DNA of 27,383 nt, from positions 1-27,383 of the forward strand of contig DFGZ01000114.1 of NCBI GenBank assembly GCA_002371295.1, in the 5' to 3' direction. Both the position numbers and the translations under genes were made by a program. Below, piece by piece: positions 1 to 7,482 of this stretch; the stretch's first letter is position 1, and every line of letters starts with the position of its first letter. The stretch is from Oribacterium sp. UBA3737 (lineage in GTDB: Bacteria > Bacillota_A > Clostridia > Lachnospirales > Lachnospiraceae). The notes beneath the pieces are model-generated. The model saw only the letters and a program-made list of their open reading frames with translations, ran no database searches and was not told the origin of the DNA.

Positions 1-1890
1 GGAACGGTTTATAAGTATGAGATCAAGTGCCGTCACAAGGAGCCTTTCCTTAAGACCGATCCTTATGCCAATGCAATGGAGATGCGTCCTAACAATGCTT
101 CCGTAGTTGCCGATCTTGACAAGTTCAAGTGGACCGATAATGAGTGGGAGGACAGGAAAAAGGAGCTGAAGACATCCGGCATCAAGGAAAGACCGATGAG
201 TGTTTATGAGGTACATCTCGGATCCTTCGCAAGGAAGCAGTCTCTCGTTAACGAAGACGGTACTTCGGTTGATGGCTCAGAGTTCTATAATTACCGTGAT
301 CTGGCAAAGAAGCTAGCCGCATATGTAAAGAAGCAGGGGTACACTCACGTGGAGCTCATGCCTGTTATGGAGCATCCTCTTGATGCAAGCTGGGGATATC
401 AGGTATCAGGATACTATGCACCTACAAGCCGTTACGGATCACCGGAAGATTTCATGTACTTCATGAATTATATGCATAATGAGGGAATCGGTGTGATCCT
501 CGACTGGGTACCGGCACACTTCCCGAGAGATTCATGGGGACTTGCCCAGTTTGACGGAACAGGTCTTTATGAGAATCCGGACCCTGTACTTGCAAGCCAC
601 CCTCATTGGGGAACATTGACATTTAACTACCGTAAGAATGAGGTTTCGAACTTCCTTATAGGAAGTGCCATGTATTGGGCAGACAAGTATCATGCAGACG
701 GACTCCGCATGGATGCGGTGGCTTCCATGCTTTATCTTGACTACGGACGTCAGGGACAGGGAGCTCCGAGAAACATGTATGGCGGAAATGAGAACCTTGA
801 TTCAGTAGAGTTCCTTAAGCATCTTAACTCTCAGTTCCATAAGATGTTCCCCGGAACCCTGCTCATCGCGGAGGAATCTACGGCATGGCCGAATATCACA
901 GGCTCAGTTAAGGATGACGGTCTCGGCTTTGACATAAAGTGGAATATGGGATGGATGAATGACTTCCTCGGTTATATGCAGACGGATCCATTCTTCAGAA
1001 AGGGAAGCTACAATCAGCTTACTTTCTCCATGATCTACAATTATTCCGAAGACTTCATGCTTGTGTTCTCTCATGATGAAGTGGTTCATGGAAAGCGTTC
1101 ACTTCTCGGAAAGATGCCGGGACATACATTTGAGGAAAAGGCCCGTAACCTGCGTACGGCATACGGCTATTTCTGGACACACCCCGGAAAGAAGCTTCTC
1201 TTCATGGGACAGGATTTCGGTCAGTATGATGAGTGGTCGGAGAATCAGGAGCTTGAATGGAATCTGCTTGAGTATCCTGTACATAAGGAACTTCAGGATT
1301 ATGTAAAGGACCTCAATTCTGTATATAAGGAGCATCCTGCACTCTGGCAGCTTGACTACTATCCGGATGGATTTGAATGGATCAACTGCAGCTACAGCGA
1401 CCTGTCCATGGTAATGTTCATCAGAAAGACAGACAAGCCTGAGGAGACCATACTGGTAGTGACCAATTTTGATAATATCGCACATCCCAAGTTCAGGGTC
1501 GGAGTACCGTTTATGTGCAATGCCAAGGCTCTTATCTCTACAGATGATGAGAAGTACGGCGGATTCGGTATGGTGAAACGTACAAAAATCCCGGCTAAGA
1601 AGGTTTCATGGGATGAGAGAGACTATGCGATAGACATTGATATCCCATCCATGTCTACCACCATCTACCAGCTCACACCTTGTGAAGAGCCTGAGGAGAA
1701 AGCGGCTGTAAAAAGAAGTACAGTAAGGACCACAGCCAAAAAAACATCAGGAAAAACCGCAGCAAAAACTGCAGCAGTGAAGAAAAATGAGGAAAAAGCA
1801 AAGACAGACAGCAAAGTAGGTACAAAAAAACCGGTGGCACCGAAGGCACCAAAGAAAGCTTCGGGAGCTGCACGTCGTCGTAAAGGCTGA
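1..1890 (+). CDS. glgB: 1,4-alpha-glucan branching enzyme (GH13), 5' end outside window
   Basis: The reading frame is open from base 1, so the N-terminal CBM48 part is missing. The enzyme cuts alpha-1,4 glucan and re-attaches the chain through alpha-1,6 links during glycogen synthesis in the cytoplasm. The GH13 signatures appear in order, numbering residues from base 1: DWVPAHF near 168, GLRMDAVA with the nucleophile Asp238, AEES with the acid/base Glu near 291-292, and SHDE near 357-360. The beta-domain ends at about base 1680. It is followed by about 70 residues that do not belong to the enzyme fold, with roughly 17 Lys and 5 Arg among Ala, Thr and Pro (AAK, PKK and a final RRRKG), resembling a histone-H1-type tail. 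malQ starts 25 bases downstream, so the two are probably co-transcribed. Identification is firm; the function of the tail is unknown. Confidence 0.96.
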   Translation, partial: GTVYKYEIKCRHKEPFLKTDPYANAMEMRPNNASVVADLDKFKWTDNEWEDRKKELKTSGIKERPMSVYEVHLGSFARKQSLVNEDGTSVDGSEFYNYRDLAKKLAAYVKKQGYTHVELMPVMEHPLDASWGYQVSGYYAPTSRYGSPEDFMYFMNYMHNEGIGVILDWVPAHFPRDSWGLAQFDGTGLYENPDPVLASHPHWGTLTFNYRKNEVSNFLIGSAMYWADKYHADGLRMDAVASMLYLDYGRQGQGAPRNMYGGNENLDSVEFLKHLNSQFHKMFPGTLLIAEESTAWPNITGSVKDDGLGFDIKWNMGWMNDFLGYMQTDPFFRKGSYNQLTFSMIYNYSEDFMLVFSHDEVVHGKRSLLGKMPGHTFEEKARNLRTAYGYFWTHPGKKLLFMGQDFGQYDEWSENQELEWNLLEYPVHKELQDYVKDLNSVYKEHPALWQLDYYPDGFEWINCSYSDLSMVMFIRKTDKPEETILVVTNFDNIAHPKFRVGVPFMCNAKALISTDDEKYGGFGMVKRTKIPAKKVSWDERDYAIDIDIPSMSTTIYQLTPCEEPEEKAAVKRSTVRTTAKKTSGKTAAKTAAVKKNEEKAKTDSKVGTKKPVAPKAPKKASGAARRRKG

Positions 1891-1914
1891 TATAGAACTT
1901 TTGGAGTATAGAGT

Positions 1915-3567
1915 ATGAAAAAAGCGGGTATGCTGATGCCGGTATTTTCCCTTCCGGGAAAATACGGTATAGGAACATTGGGTGAAGAAGCATATAAGTT
2001 CATTGATATGCTTTGCGATACGGGTAACAAGATATGGCAGGTGCTTCCTATGGGACCTACGGGTTTCGGGGATTCTCCCTACCAGTCCTTTTCCGCCTTT
2101 GCGGGTAATCCGTATTTTATCGATCTTCCGACACTTGTGGAGGAAGGACTGATTTCCGAGGAAGAGCTGGAAAGCTTTGACTTCGGAGATGGAGCGGGAC
2201 CAAAGGAAGATTCGGAAAAATCCGGGGGAAAACATGAGGACAGCCCCTATGCCGTGAATTACGGAAAGCTGTATATCGGTAAGACAAAGGCTCTTAAGCT
2301 GGCGTATGAACATTTCATAGAGCAGGGCGGAGATGTTTCCGGACTCTGTAAGGAGCTGAGCCCCGAAACCATGGAATATTGTGTTTTCATGGCTATAAAG
2401 GACAGTTTTAAGGGGGCAAGCTGGGATGTATGGCCGAAGAAGTTTAAGAATCGTGACTCTGGAGAGCTTGAGCTGTTTAAAAAGACTCATAGGGAAGAAA
2501 TAGGTTTTTATGCTTTTTTACAGTACCAGTTCATGAAGCAGTGGGGAAAGGTGCATGAATATGCAAAGATCCGAGGTATAGAGATCGTCGGAGATATCCC
2601 CATATACTGTGCCCCGGATTCAAGTGATGCATGGGCACATCGTGAGCTTTTCCAGTACACAAAAGATGGTGAACCGAAGAAGGTGGCAGGGGTTCCGCCA
2701 GATGCTTTCTCAGAAACGGGACAGCTTTGGGGAAATCCCCTTTATGACTGGGATATGCATGAGAAGACGGGATATAAATGGTGGATCGACCGTATGGATT
2801 ACTGCTTCATGATGTATGACATATTAAGAGTCGACCATTTCAGAGGCTTTGAGTCCTACTATTCCATTCCTTTCGGTGACAAGACTGCAGAAAACGGTGA
2901 GTGGGTAAAAGGACCCGGAATGGGCCTCTTTGATGCCATGTATAAGCATTACGGTACTAAGAATCTGCCTATTATTGCAGAGGATCTCGGAATCATAACC
3001 GATGAAGTCAGGGCCCTTATGGACCAGGTTGGATTCCCGGGCATGAAGGTTCTCCAGTTCGCCTGGGATTCGGGACCTGAGAATGCTTTCCTTCCGAACA
3101 GTCTTGTGACAACAAACTGCATTTATTACACAGGAACACATGACAATGATACACTACGCCACTGGTTCGATACACTTCCGGAGTGGCAGAGAGAGTATAT
3201 TTATAAATATATGAGCCGTTCGGCAAATGACTGGAAAGCCATGCCTGAGCTTCTTATAAGGCTCGCCATGAGTACTATTTCGGATACAGTCATAGTCCCT
3301 GCGGCGGATTATCTTGGACACGGACCTGAAGGACGCATCAATTTCCCGGGAACCTCAGGGGAAAACTGGATGTGGAGAATGAAGGAAGGCGCCTTTACGG
3401 ACAGTATAAAGGGCGTTATAGCTGAGATAGTGGGAGTCTACGGACGTTATCAGAAGGCTCTGCCTAAACCTGAGCCTGTAACGGATACTGTTCCCGAGGA
3501 AGATAAGGAGTGCGCCGAGACTGATGATTCTGATCTTAATGCAGATAAAGAACAGGAGTCTTTGTGA
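1915..3567 (+). CDS. malQ: 4-alpha-glucanotransferase (amylomaltase, GH77)
   Basis: A 550-residue cytoplasmic disproportionating enzyme that transfers alpha-1,4-glucan segments between maltodextrins. Key motifs are RVDHFRG with the nucleophile Asp307, AEDLG with the acid/base Glu356, and GTHDND with Asp410 as transition-state stabiliser. The N-terminal MLMPVFSLPGKYGIGTLG and the PYQSFSAFAGNPYFI stretch are typical of GH77. The start at 1915 has GGAG about nine bases upstream. Two features are unusual: a charged insertion rich in Gly, Lys, Glu and Ser at about residues 90-112, and an acidic C-terminal tail of about 35 residues after the fold (Glu/Asp-rich, ending KEQESL). It lies directly after glgB, consistent with a glycogen/maltodextrin pair. 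The acidic tail contrasts with the basic GlgB tail. Confidence 0.97.
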   Translation: MKKAGMLMPVFSLPGKYGIGTLGEEAYKFIDMLCDTGNKIWQVLPMGPTGFGDSPYQSFSAFAGNPYFIDLPTLVEEGLISEEELESFDFGDGAGPKEDSEKSGGKHEDSPYAVNYGKLYIGKTKALKLAYEHFIEQGGDVSGLCKELSPETMEYCVFMAIKDSFKGASWDVWPKKFKNRDSGELELFKKTHREEIGFYAFLQYQFMKQWGKVHEYAKIRGIEIVGDIPIYCAPDSSDAWAHRELFQYTKDGEPKKVAGVPPDAFSETGQLWGNPLYDWDMHEKTGYKWWIDRMDYCFMMYDILRVDHFRGFESYYSIPFGDKTAENGEWVKGPGMGLFDAMYKHYGTKNLPIIAEDLGIITDEVRALMDQVGFPGMKVLQFAWDSGPENAFLPNSLVTTNCIYYTGTHDNDTLRHWFDTLPEWQREYIYKYMSRSANDWKAMPELLIRLAMSTISDTVIVPAADYLGHGPEGRINFPGTSGENWMWRMKEGAFTDSIKGVIAEIVGVYGRYQKALPKPEPVTDTVPEEDKECAETDDSDLNADKEQESL

Positions 3568-3591
3568 CCTTAACAGGAAACATGAAAGTGC

Positions 3592-3671
3592 AATAAGTTT
3601 GAAAGTGAACTTTCAAACTTATTTGGTGGGTCATATACGGATTTGAGCAAGCTCGATTCGTGCATGGCCCA
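3592..3671 (+). ncRNA. Candidate two-hairpin structured RNA element, copy A
   Basis: Hairpin P1 is a perfect 14-bp stem: AATAAGTTTGAAAG (3592-3605), loop TGAA, and its complement at 3610-3623. A linker TGGTGGG leads into a long second hairpin, P2, closed by TGGGTC (3627-3632) with GGCCCA (3666-3671). The inner part of P2 pairs 3633-3647 with 3652-3665, with one bulge and one A-C mismatch. The same element without gaps lies at 7395-7471. Several P2 pairs are G-U only if the plus strand is transcribed. It sits in the malQ 3' region, just before a terminator and with no gene of its own. It could be a 3'-UTR element, a small RNA, or the leftover leader of a lost gene. I do not recognise the family. 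Confidence 0.5.
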
Positions 3672-3685
3672 TGAAGTTAAAAATG

Positions 3686-3716
3686 AAAAAGCCAGGGGCT
3701 TCGGCCTCTGGCTTTT
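3686..3716. terminator. Bidirectional intrinsic terminator between convergent genes
   Basis: GCCAGGGGC (3691-3699), loop TTCG, and GCCTCTGGC (3704-3712) form a 9-bp stem with one G-U pair. It is flanked by A5 on the left and T4 on the right, so it can work for malQ on the plus strand and for the surface-protein gene on the minus strand. Confidence 0.9.
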
Positions 3717-3743
3717 GTCAGCTTTTAAGATATATAACTCTGA

Positions 3744-4409
3744 TCAGTTAACCGCAAAGTTGGCCTGGGCCTGATTCTTTGCAAGGTCACTTACATAAAC
3801 AGTTATGGAATCTGCGGCCATGGAGAAGGTGATTCTTCCGGTGGTCTTGTTAACATCTGTAGGTTTCAGATTGTTTCCGAGACTGTCTACGGCGTAGATG
3901 GAATCCCAGTCAACACCTGACTGTGTATCTGAAACTTCAAACTCAAGATATCCGGCTCCGAGAACTACAGAATCTTCATCGATGACGGGATTAGCTTCAT
4001 CAAGAAGGTTTATCTGAATGTGTGAAGACTTGGTCATGTTGTTTATGGCAACTGCAGTTACTGTAAGATTACCGTTGTTTGTGAGGGTGCATTTATAGGT
4101 GGAACCGTCCTTTTCCAGAGCAACCTCCTGCCCTTCTATGGTTGCGGTGACGGATTTAAGAGGAATGAGAGATGAAACCTTAAATGATACCTCTGCATTC
4201 TGATAATCCTTTGTGTCCGGTTCTGAGGCTTCTATAGTAGGAGCCTGAATTACAAAGAGAAGTACAAGTCCGTTTATAAGAACGTATGGAATCAAAAATC
4301 CTACCAGAAAACGAAAAAGCCCTGAATGTGTTGCTGCGGGTTTCGGCTTGATCTGGGTGTTGTGAGCTGCATAACGTGAGGTGCGTCTATCTGTATAATT
4401 TCTTGCCAT
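3744..4409 (-). CDS. Membrane-anchored surface protein with Ig-like domains, function unknown
   Basis: A 221-residue protein with a basic cytoplasmic N-terminus (residues 1-30, rich in Arg and Lys), one transmembrane helix at about residues 31-54, and an all-beta extracellular part. The extracellular part looks like two bacterial Ig-like modules: about residues 70-135 (phrases such as SVTATIEGQEV and LTVTAVAIN) and about residues 136-221 (YLEFEVSDTQSGVDWDSI, FSMAADSITVYVSDLAKN). There is no cleavable signal peptide, lipobox or LPXTG. The start is preceded by GGAAGG on the minus strand. It is transcribed away from rho from a promoter at 4453-4481 and meets malQ at a shared terminator. The Ig-like assignment is by sequence character only, and the substrate or partner is unknown. 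Confidence 0.8.
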   Translation of the reverse strand: MARNYTDRRTSRYAAHNTQIKPKPAATHSGLFRFLVGFLIPYVLINGLVLLFVIQAPTIEASEPDTKDYQNAEVSFKVSSLIPLKSVTATIEGQEVALEKDGSTYKCTLTNNGNLTVTAVAINNMTKSSHIQINLLDEANPVIDEDSVVLGAGYLEFEVSDTQSGVDWDSIYAVDSLGNNLKPTDVNKTTGRITFSMAADSITVYVSDLAKNQAQANFAVN

Positions 4410-4452
4410 AATTACCTTCCATTACTTATATTTTTAGCCATAATTTGCGATA

Positions 4453-4481
4453 AGTATAACAAAATGAAACTTGCGTTACAA
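4453..4481 (-). promoter_or_regulatory. Sigma-A type promoter for the 3744-4409 gene
   Basis: On the minus strand TTGTAA (4481-4476) is separated by exactly 17 bases from TATACT (4458-4453), about 45 bases upstream of the start codon. Its -35 box overlaps by one base the -35 box of the plus-strand promoter. Confidence 0.75.
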
Positions 4482-4499
4482 GAAGCTTGTTGTTATACT
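4471..4499 (+). promoter_or_regulatory. Sigma-A type promoter toward rho
   Basis: TTGCGT (4471-4476), a 17-base spacer, and TATACT (4494-4499). Transcription from here would give rho a leader of about 150 bases. Both divergent -10 boxes lie inside a perfect 12-bp inverted repeat (TAAGTATAACAA at 4451-4462 and its complement at 4490-4501). A second, closer TATAAT at 4619-4624 has no good -35 box and could be an additional start. Confidence 0.65.
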
Positions 4500-4655
4500 T
4501 ACTTAATACTTAATTAAATTTTCTAGAAAATTCATTCTTGGTTTCCAGAGTTTTTTCCAATATTTTTATAAAGTAAAAAAGTATATTGAACATAACATAG
4601 TACTCTTTCGTAAGTAAATATAATTATGTTAATTGTGCCGCTTTAAGGAGGTTAC

Positions 4656-6824
4656 ATGGCAGACGAAAAAGATGAGAAAATGACAGCTGACGAAAAGCCT
4701 GTTGTGAAGAGGACAAGAGCTAAGGCGGTCAAAAAAGAGGATTCTTCAGAAGGTACAGAGAAAAAGGCTGTAAGAAAGCCAAGAGGCAGAGCCCAGTCTA
4801 AAAGTGATGAAGCTGAGTCTTCCGAGATGGCGGAGAACCAGCCGGAAACTGCTGCTTCTGAAAAGCCTCGGAAGCGTACGGTTACCCGTCGTTCCTCTAA
4901 AAAAGCAGCGGAGGAAGCTGCTTCGGAGGCCGCTATAGAAGCGACAGAGACTTCGGAACAATCAGAAAACAAGGATGAAAAGTCTGAGACAGAAAGAACT
5001 GTTCGAAAAAGAGCAACAGCAAGAAAAACTACCTCAAGGAAAAAGTCTGATTCTGAGACAGAGGCCAGTGCTGGCAGTACAATCCGGGAACCGGCAGTGA
5101 GTAACAGTGCTGCGGCTCCTGAGGAATCAGTGCCGGTGACTGAGAAAGCCGAGCAGGCTGAGGTTTTGGCTGAGCAGACAACTGAAGCTCAGGTTCCTGT
5201 TGCAGCAAAAAGTGATTCACAGAGAAGTGATGAAGCAGCTGAGACAGCGATAGACAGAGGACAGGATAACAGAGTTCACCGTAAGTCCATAGTGGTCAAC
5301 AGAAGAGGCATACATGGTGTAAAGCCTGTCAGGAACAACGATCATATGGCAAGACCTGATGGAATGAACAGATCGGAGCGCTTCGTCAGGACCGAGAGAG
5401 CTTCTGAAAATACAGACCGTGATGTAAGATTTGAGAGAAGTGATGTTATCGGCCAGGACTATCCTGCCAGGGAAAGCGCGGCAGGCTTCAGGCAGGACAC
5501 TGCAGGCAAGGATGTACGCCGTATAGAAAAGGAAGCAGCCGACCGTACTGACGAGGATATGGCAAAAAGAGATGCTGAGATCGCCAGAGCTGCCGAGAAC
5601 GAAAAGACAGATGAACTTGACAACGAGACCCAGAAGGCACCTACAGGTAATCCATGCGGTGGAATACTGGAAGTCATGCCGGATGGTTTCGGATTTACAA
5701 GATCAGCCAATTTCCTGCCGGGTGACAGTGATGTATATGTAAATCCCGCTATTATCAAAAGGTACAGACTGAAGACCGGTGATGTTATAAAGGGACTTTA
5801 CAGAAGTAAGAATCCCAATGAGCGTTTCGGTGCACTTTCATATATAGAAACAGTAAACGGAAAACCTCTCAGTGCACTGGGACAGAGAAAGAACTTCGAT
5901 CATCTGACCCCTATATTCCCGGATCATCGTATAAAGCTTGAGGTTGAGGGGGAAAGAGCTCCTACAGCATTGAGACTGCTGGATCTTCTTGCGCCTATCG
6001 GTAAGGGACAGAGAGGCATGATCGTTTCACCGCCTAAAGCAGGTAAGACCACACTTCTTAAACAGGTCGCAAAGGCCATTGTAAAGAATGAGCCCAATAT
6101 GCATCTTCTCATACTTCTTATAGATGAGCGTCCGGAGGAAGTTACGGATATGAAGGAAGAGGTTGAGGGTGGTCTTGTGACTGTAATCTACTCGACCTTT
6201 GATGAAGAGCCATCACATCATAAGAGGGTTGCCGAGATGACCATAGAGAGGGCGAAGCGACTGGTTGAGCAGGGCGAAGATGTCACCATACTTCTTGATT
6301 CCATGACAAGACTTGCAAGAGCATATAATCTTGTGGTTCCTGCATCCGGAAGAACCCTTTCCGGAGGTCTGGATCCTGCGGCACTTCATATGCCTAAGAG
6401 ATTTTTCGGTGCAGCAAGAAATATGCGTGAAGGAGGTTCTCTGACTATTCTGGCAACAGCTCTGGTAGATACCGGTTCACGTATGGACGATGTTATTTAC
6501 GAGGAGTTCAAGGGTACGGGCAACATGGAGCTTGTGCTTAACAGAGAGCTTCAGGAACGTCGTATATTCCCGGCTATAGATATCGTTAAGTCAGGAACCA
6601 GAAGGGATGATCTGCTTCTTACCGAGCTTGAGAGAAGCGCAGTGGATATCATACATAAGAGGACCTATGATGAAAAGACAGGTGCTGCAGAGGAGATCAT
6701 CAATCTTTTTGATAAGACTTCAAACAATGAAGAGGTTTGTCAGTTTATAGTGAACGGAAAGCCTGTTTTACGCCAGCAGAATCCAAATTCAAGACTGGCC
6801 ATCAAGATAAACAGACCCCAGTAA
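4656..6824 (+). CDS. rho: Transcription termination factor Rho with long charged N-terminal extension
   Basis: A 722-residue Rho; E. coli Rho has 419. Rho is a hexameric RNA-dependent ATPase/translocase that ends transcription. From about residue 329 the normal protein is present: the cold-shock-like RNA-binding domain ([16 protein letters not shown]), the Walker A motif PPKAGKTT with Lys464 (E. coli Lys184), the Walker B region [12 protein letters not shown], and the conserved [16 protein letters not shown] and [13 protein letters not shown] segments. Residues 1-325 are low-complexity, very rich in Glu, Lys, Arg, Ala and Ser, and look disordered. I cannot find the usual N-terminal helical Rho_N subdomain there. 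The start has a perfect AAGGAGG seven to eight bases upstream. rpmE follows from its own promoter. Confidence 0.97.
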   Translation: MADEKDEKMTADEKPVVKRTRAKAVKKEDSSEGTEKKAVRKPRGRAQSKSDEAESSEMAENQPETAASEKPRKRTVTRRSSKKAAEEAASEAAIEATETSEQSENKDEKSETERTVRKRATARKTTSRKKSDSETEASAGSTIREPAVSNSAAAPEESVPVTEKAEQAEVLAEQTTEAQVPVAAKSDSQRSDEAAETAIDRGQDNRVHRKSIVVNRRGIHGVKPVRNNDHMARPDGMNRSERFVRTERASENTDRDVRFERSDVIGQDYPARESAAGFRQDTAGKDVRRIEKEAADRTDEDMAKRDAEIARAAENEKTDELDNETQKAPTGNPCGGILEVMPDGFGFTRSANFLPGDSDVYVNPAIIKRYRLKTGDVIKGLYRSKNPNERFGALSYIETVNGKPLSALGQRKNFDHLTPIFPDHRIKLEVEGERAPTALRLLDLLAPIGKGQRGMIVSPPKAGKTTLLKQVAKAIVKNEPNMHLLILLIDERPEEVTDMKEEVEGGLVTVIYSTFDEEPSHHKRVAEMTIERAKRLVEQGEDVTILLDSMTRLARAYNLVVPASGRTLSGGLDPAALHMPKRFFGAARNMREGGSLTILATALVDTGSRMDDVIYEEFKGTGNMELVLNRELQERRIFPAIDIVKSGTRRDDLLLTELERSAVDIIHKRTYDEKTGAAEEIINLFDKTSNNEEVCQFIVNGKPVLRQQNPNSRLAIKINRPQ

Positions 6825-6832
6825 AAAAATTA

Positions 6833-6861
6833 TTGCAAATTATTTCCATTTGTGTTAACTT
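6833..6861 (+). promoter_or_regulatory. Promoter for rpmE
   Basis: TTGCAA (6833-6838), a 17-base spacer, and TAACTT (6856-6861), preceded by TG at -15/-14 (extended -10). It predicts a leader of about 85 bases. No intrinsic terminator is visible between the rho stop codon and this promoter, so read-through from rho is also possible. Confidence 0.6.
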
Positions 6862-6884
6862 GATAGGGCTTTAATAAAAACTAA

Positions 6885-6937
6885 GCATAGCCTTTGCTTT
6901 TGAAGGATATGCGAATTTATATGGTTGGAAACCATGT
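6885..6937 (+). promoter_or_regulatory. Folded 5' leader of rpmE, possible L31 autoregulatory leader
   Basis: There are two hairpins. The first has stems GCATA/TATGC and CCTT/AAGG separated by one mismatch (6885-6912). The second pairs ATATGGTT (6919-6926) with AACCATGT (6930-6937) around the loop GGA and ends a few bases before the AGAGG ribosome binding site. Structured L31 leaders are known in several Firmicutes. Whether this one belongs to a described class would need a covariance-model search. Confidence 0.45.
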
Positions 6938-6952
6938 AGAAAGAGGTACAAA

Positions 6953-7153
6953 ATGAGACAGGATATTCATCCAAAGTATTATCAGGCAACAGTTACATGT
7001 AACTGCGGAAACACATTCGTTACAGGCTCAACAAAGCCTGAGATCCACGTAGAAGTTTGCTCAGCTTGCCATTCATTCTATACAGGCAAGGAGAAGTCAG
7101 CTAACGCTGCAGGTCAGATCGATAAGTTCAACAAGAAGTTCGGTCTTAACTGA
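6953..7153 (+). CDS. rpmE: 50S ribosomal protein L31, zinc-binding type
   Basis: A 66-residue protein of the large ribosomal subunit, of normal length for type-A L31. [10 protein letters not shown] at the N-terminus is diagnostic. Zinc ligands Cys16, Cys18, Cys36 and Cys39 (CxC and CxxC) are all present, marking the zinc-containing C+ paralogue rather than the zinc-free form. An AGAGG ribosome binding site precedes the ATG. The gene sits after rho, as in many clostridia, with its own promoter, a folded leader and a strong terminator. Confidence 0.98.
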   Translation: MRQDIHPKYYQATVTCNCGNTFVTGSTKPEIHVEVCSACHSFYTGKEKSANAAGQIDKFNKKFGLN

Positions 7154-7205
7154 TAAGTGGTTGAAGCCGTTTTACAGCGGTGTACTGGTAAAGAACAGGA
7201 TTGAA

Positions 7206-7236
7206 AGAGTACGTGCGAAGCATGTACTCTTTTTTT
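7206..7236 (+). terminator. Intrinsic terminator of rpmE
   Basis: An 11-bp stem pairs AGAGTACGTGC (7206-7216) with GCATGTACTCT (7220-7230) around the loop GAA, followed by T7. A clear rho-independent terminator. Confidence 0.93.
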
Positions 7237-7298
7237 CTTGTGAAAAAATCATATTCATTCGGGGATTAAAGCTTAACAAATAATTCACATTAGATTTA

Positions 7299-7327
7299 TT
7301 GAATAACGATGGTATTTCGTATACACT
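7299..7327 (+). promoter_or_regulatory. Promoter of the yqhQ-prmC-prfA transcription unit
   Basis: TTGAAT (7299-7304), 17 bases, TACACT (7322-7327). It lies in the 329-base gap between rpmE and yqhQ, which otherwise holds the rpmE terminator (7206-7236) and RNA element copy B (7395-7471). The predicted transcript starts near 7335, giving a leader of about 150 bases that contains copy B. Confidence 0.55.
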
Positions 7328-7394
7328 AATTGCCATGAAAAAAACTACAATTATGACTTCAATTTAAAAATAGAAATAGATGATAAAGTAGAGA

Positions 7395-7471
7395 AAGTCA
7401 GAAAACATACTTTCAGACTTAGTTGGTGGGGCAGATATGAATCTGTGTAAATCAGGTTCGTGCATGGCCTA
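7395..7471 (+). ncRNA. Candidate two-hairpin structured RNA element, copy B, in the yqhQ leader
   Basis: P1 pairs AAGTCAGAAA (7395-7404) with TTTCAGACTT (7411-7420), 9 of 10 pairs. The linker AGTTGGTGGG follows, then P2 from TGGGGC (7427-7432) to GGCCTA (7466-7471) with an inner stem around AATCTG/CAGGTT. It aligns to 3611-3676 with no gap, about 50 of 66 bases identical. The P1 pair T3599-A3616 becomes C7399-G7416, a compensatory change. The GGAGG ribosome binding site of yqhQ begins two bases after P2, so folding or ligand or protein binding could affect translation. No known riboswitch class is recognised. Confidence 0.5.
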
Positions 7472-7482
7472 TGGAGGAAAAA

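Noticed and set aside
1747..2490. 247-codon open frame on the minus strand across the glgB/malQ junction
   Set aside because: It lies wholly antisense to two firmly identified enzymes, has no recognisable domain, and its hydrophobic/Cys/Ser-rich translation is typical of a reverse-frame shadow.
3671..3751. 26-codon frame starting at the ATG after RNA element copy A
   Set aside because: It runs through the terminator hairpin and into the end of the convergent gene, and there is no ribosome binding site.
7335..7367. Eleven-codon frame (MKKTTIMTSI) at the predicted transcript start before yqhQ, possibly leaderless
   Set aside because: No ribosome binding site, very short, and its position at the predicted start depends on an unmapped promoter. 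It cannot be supported without ribosome profiling.
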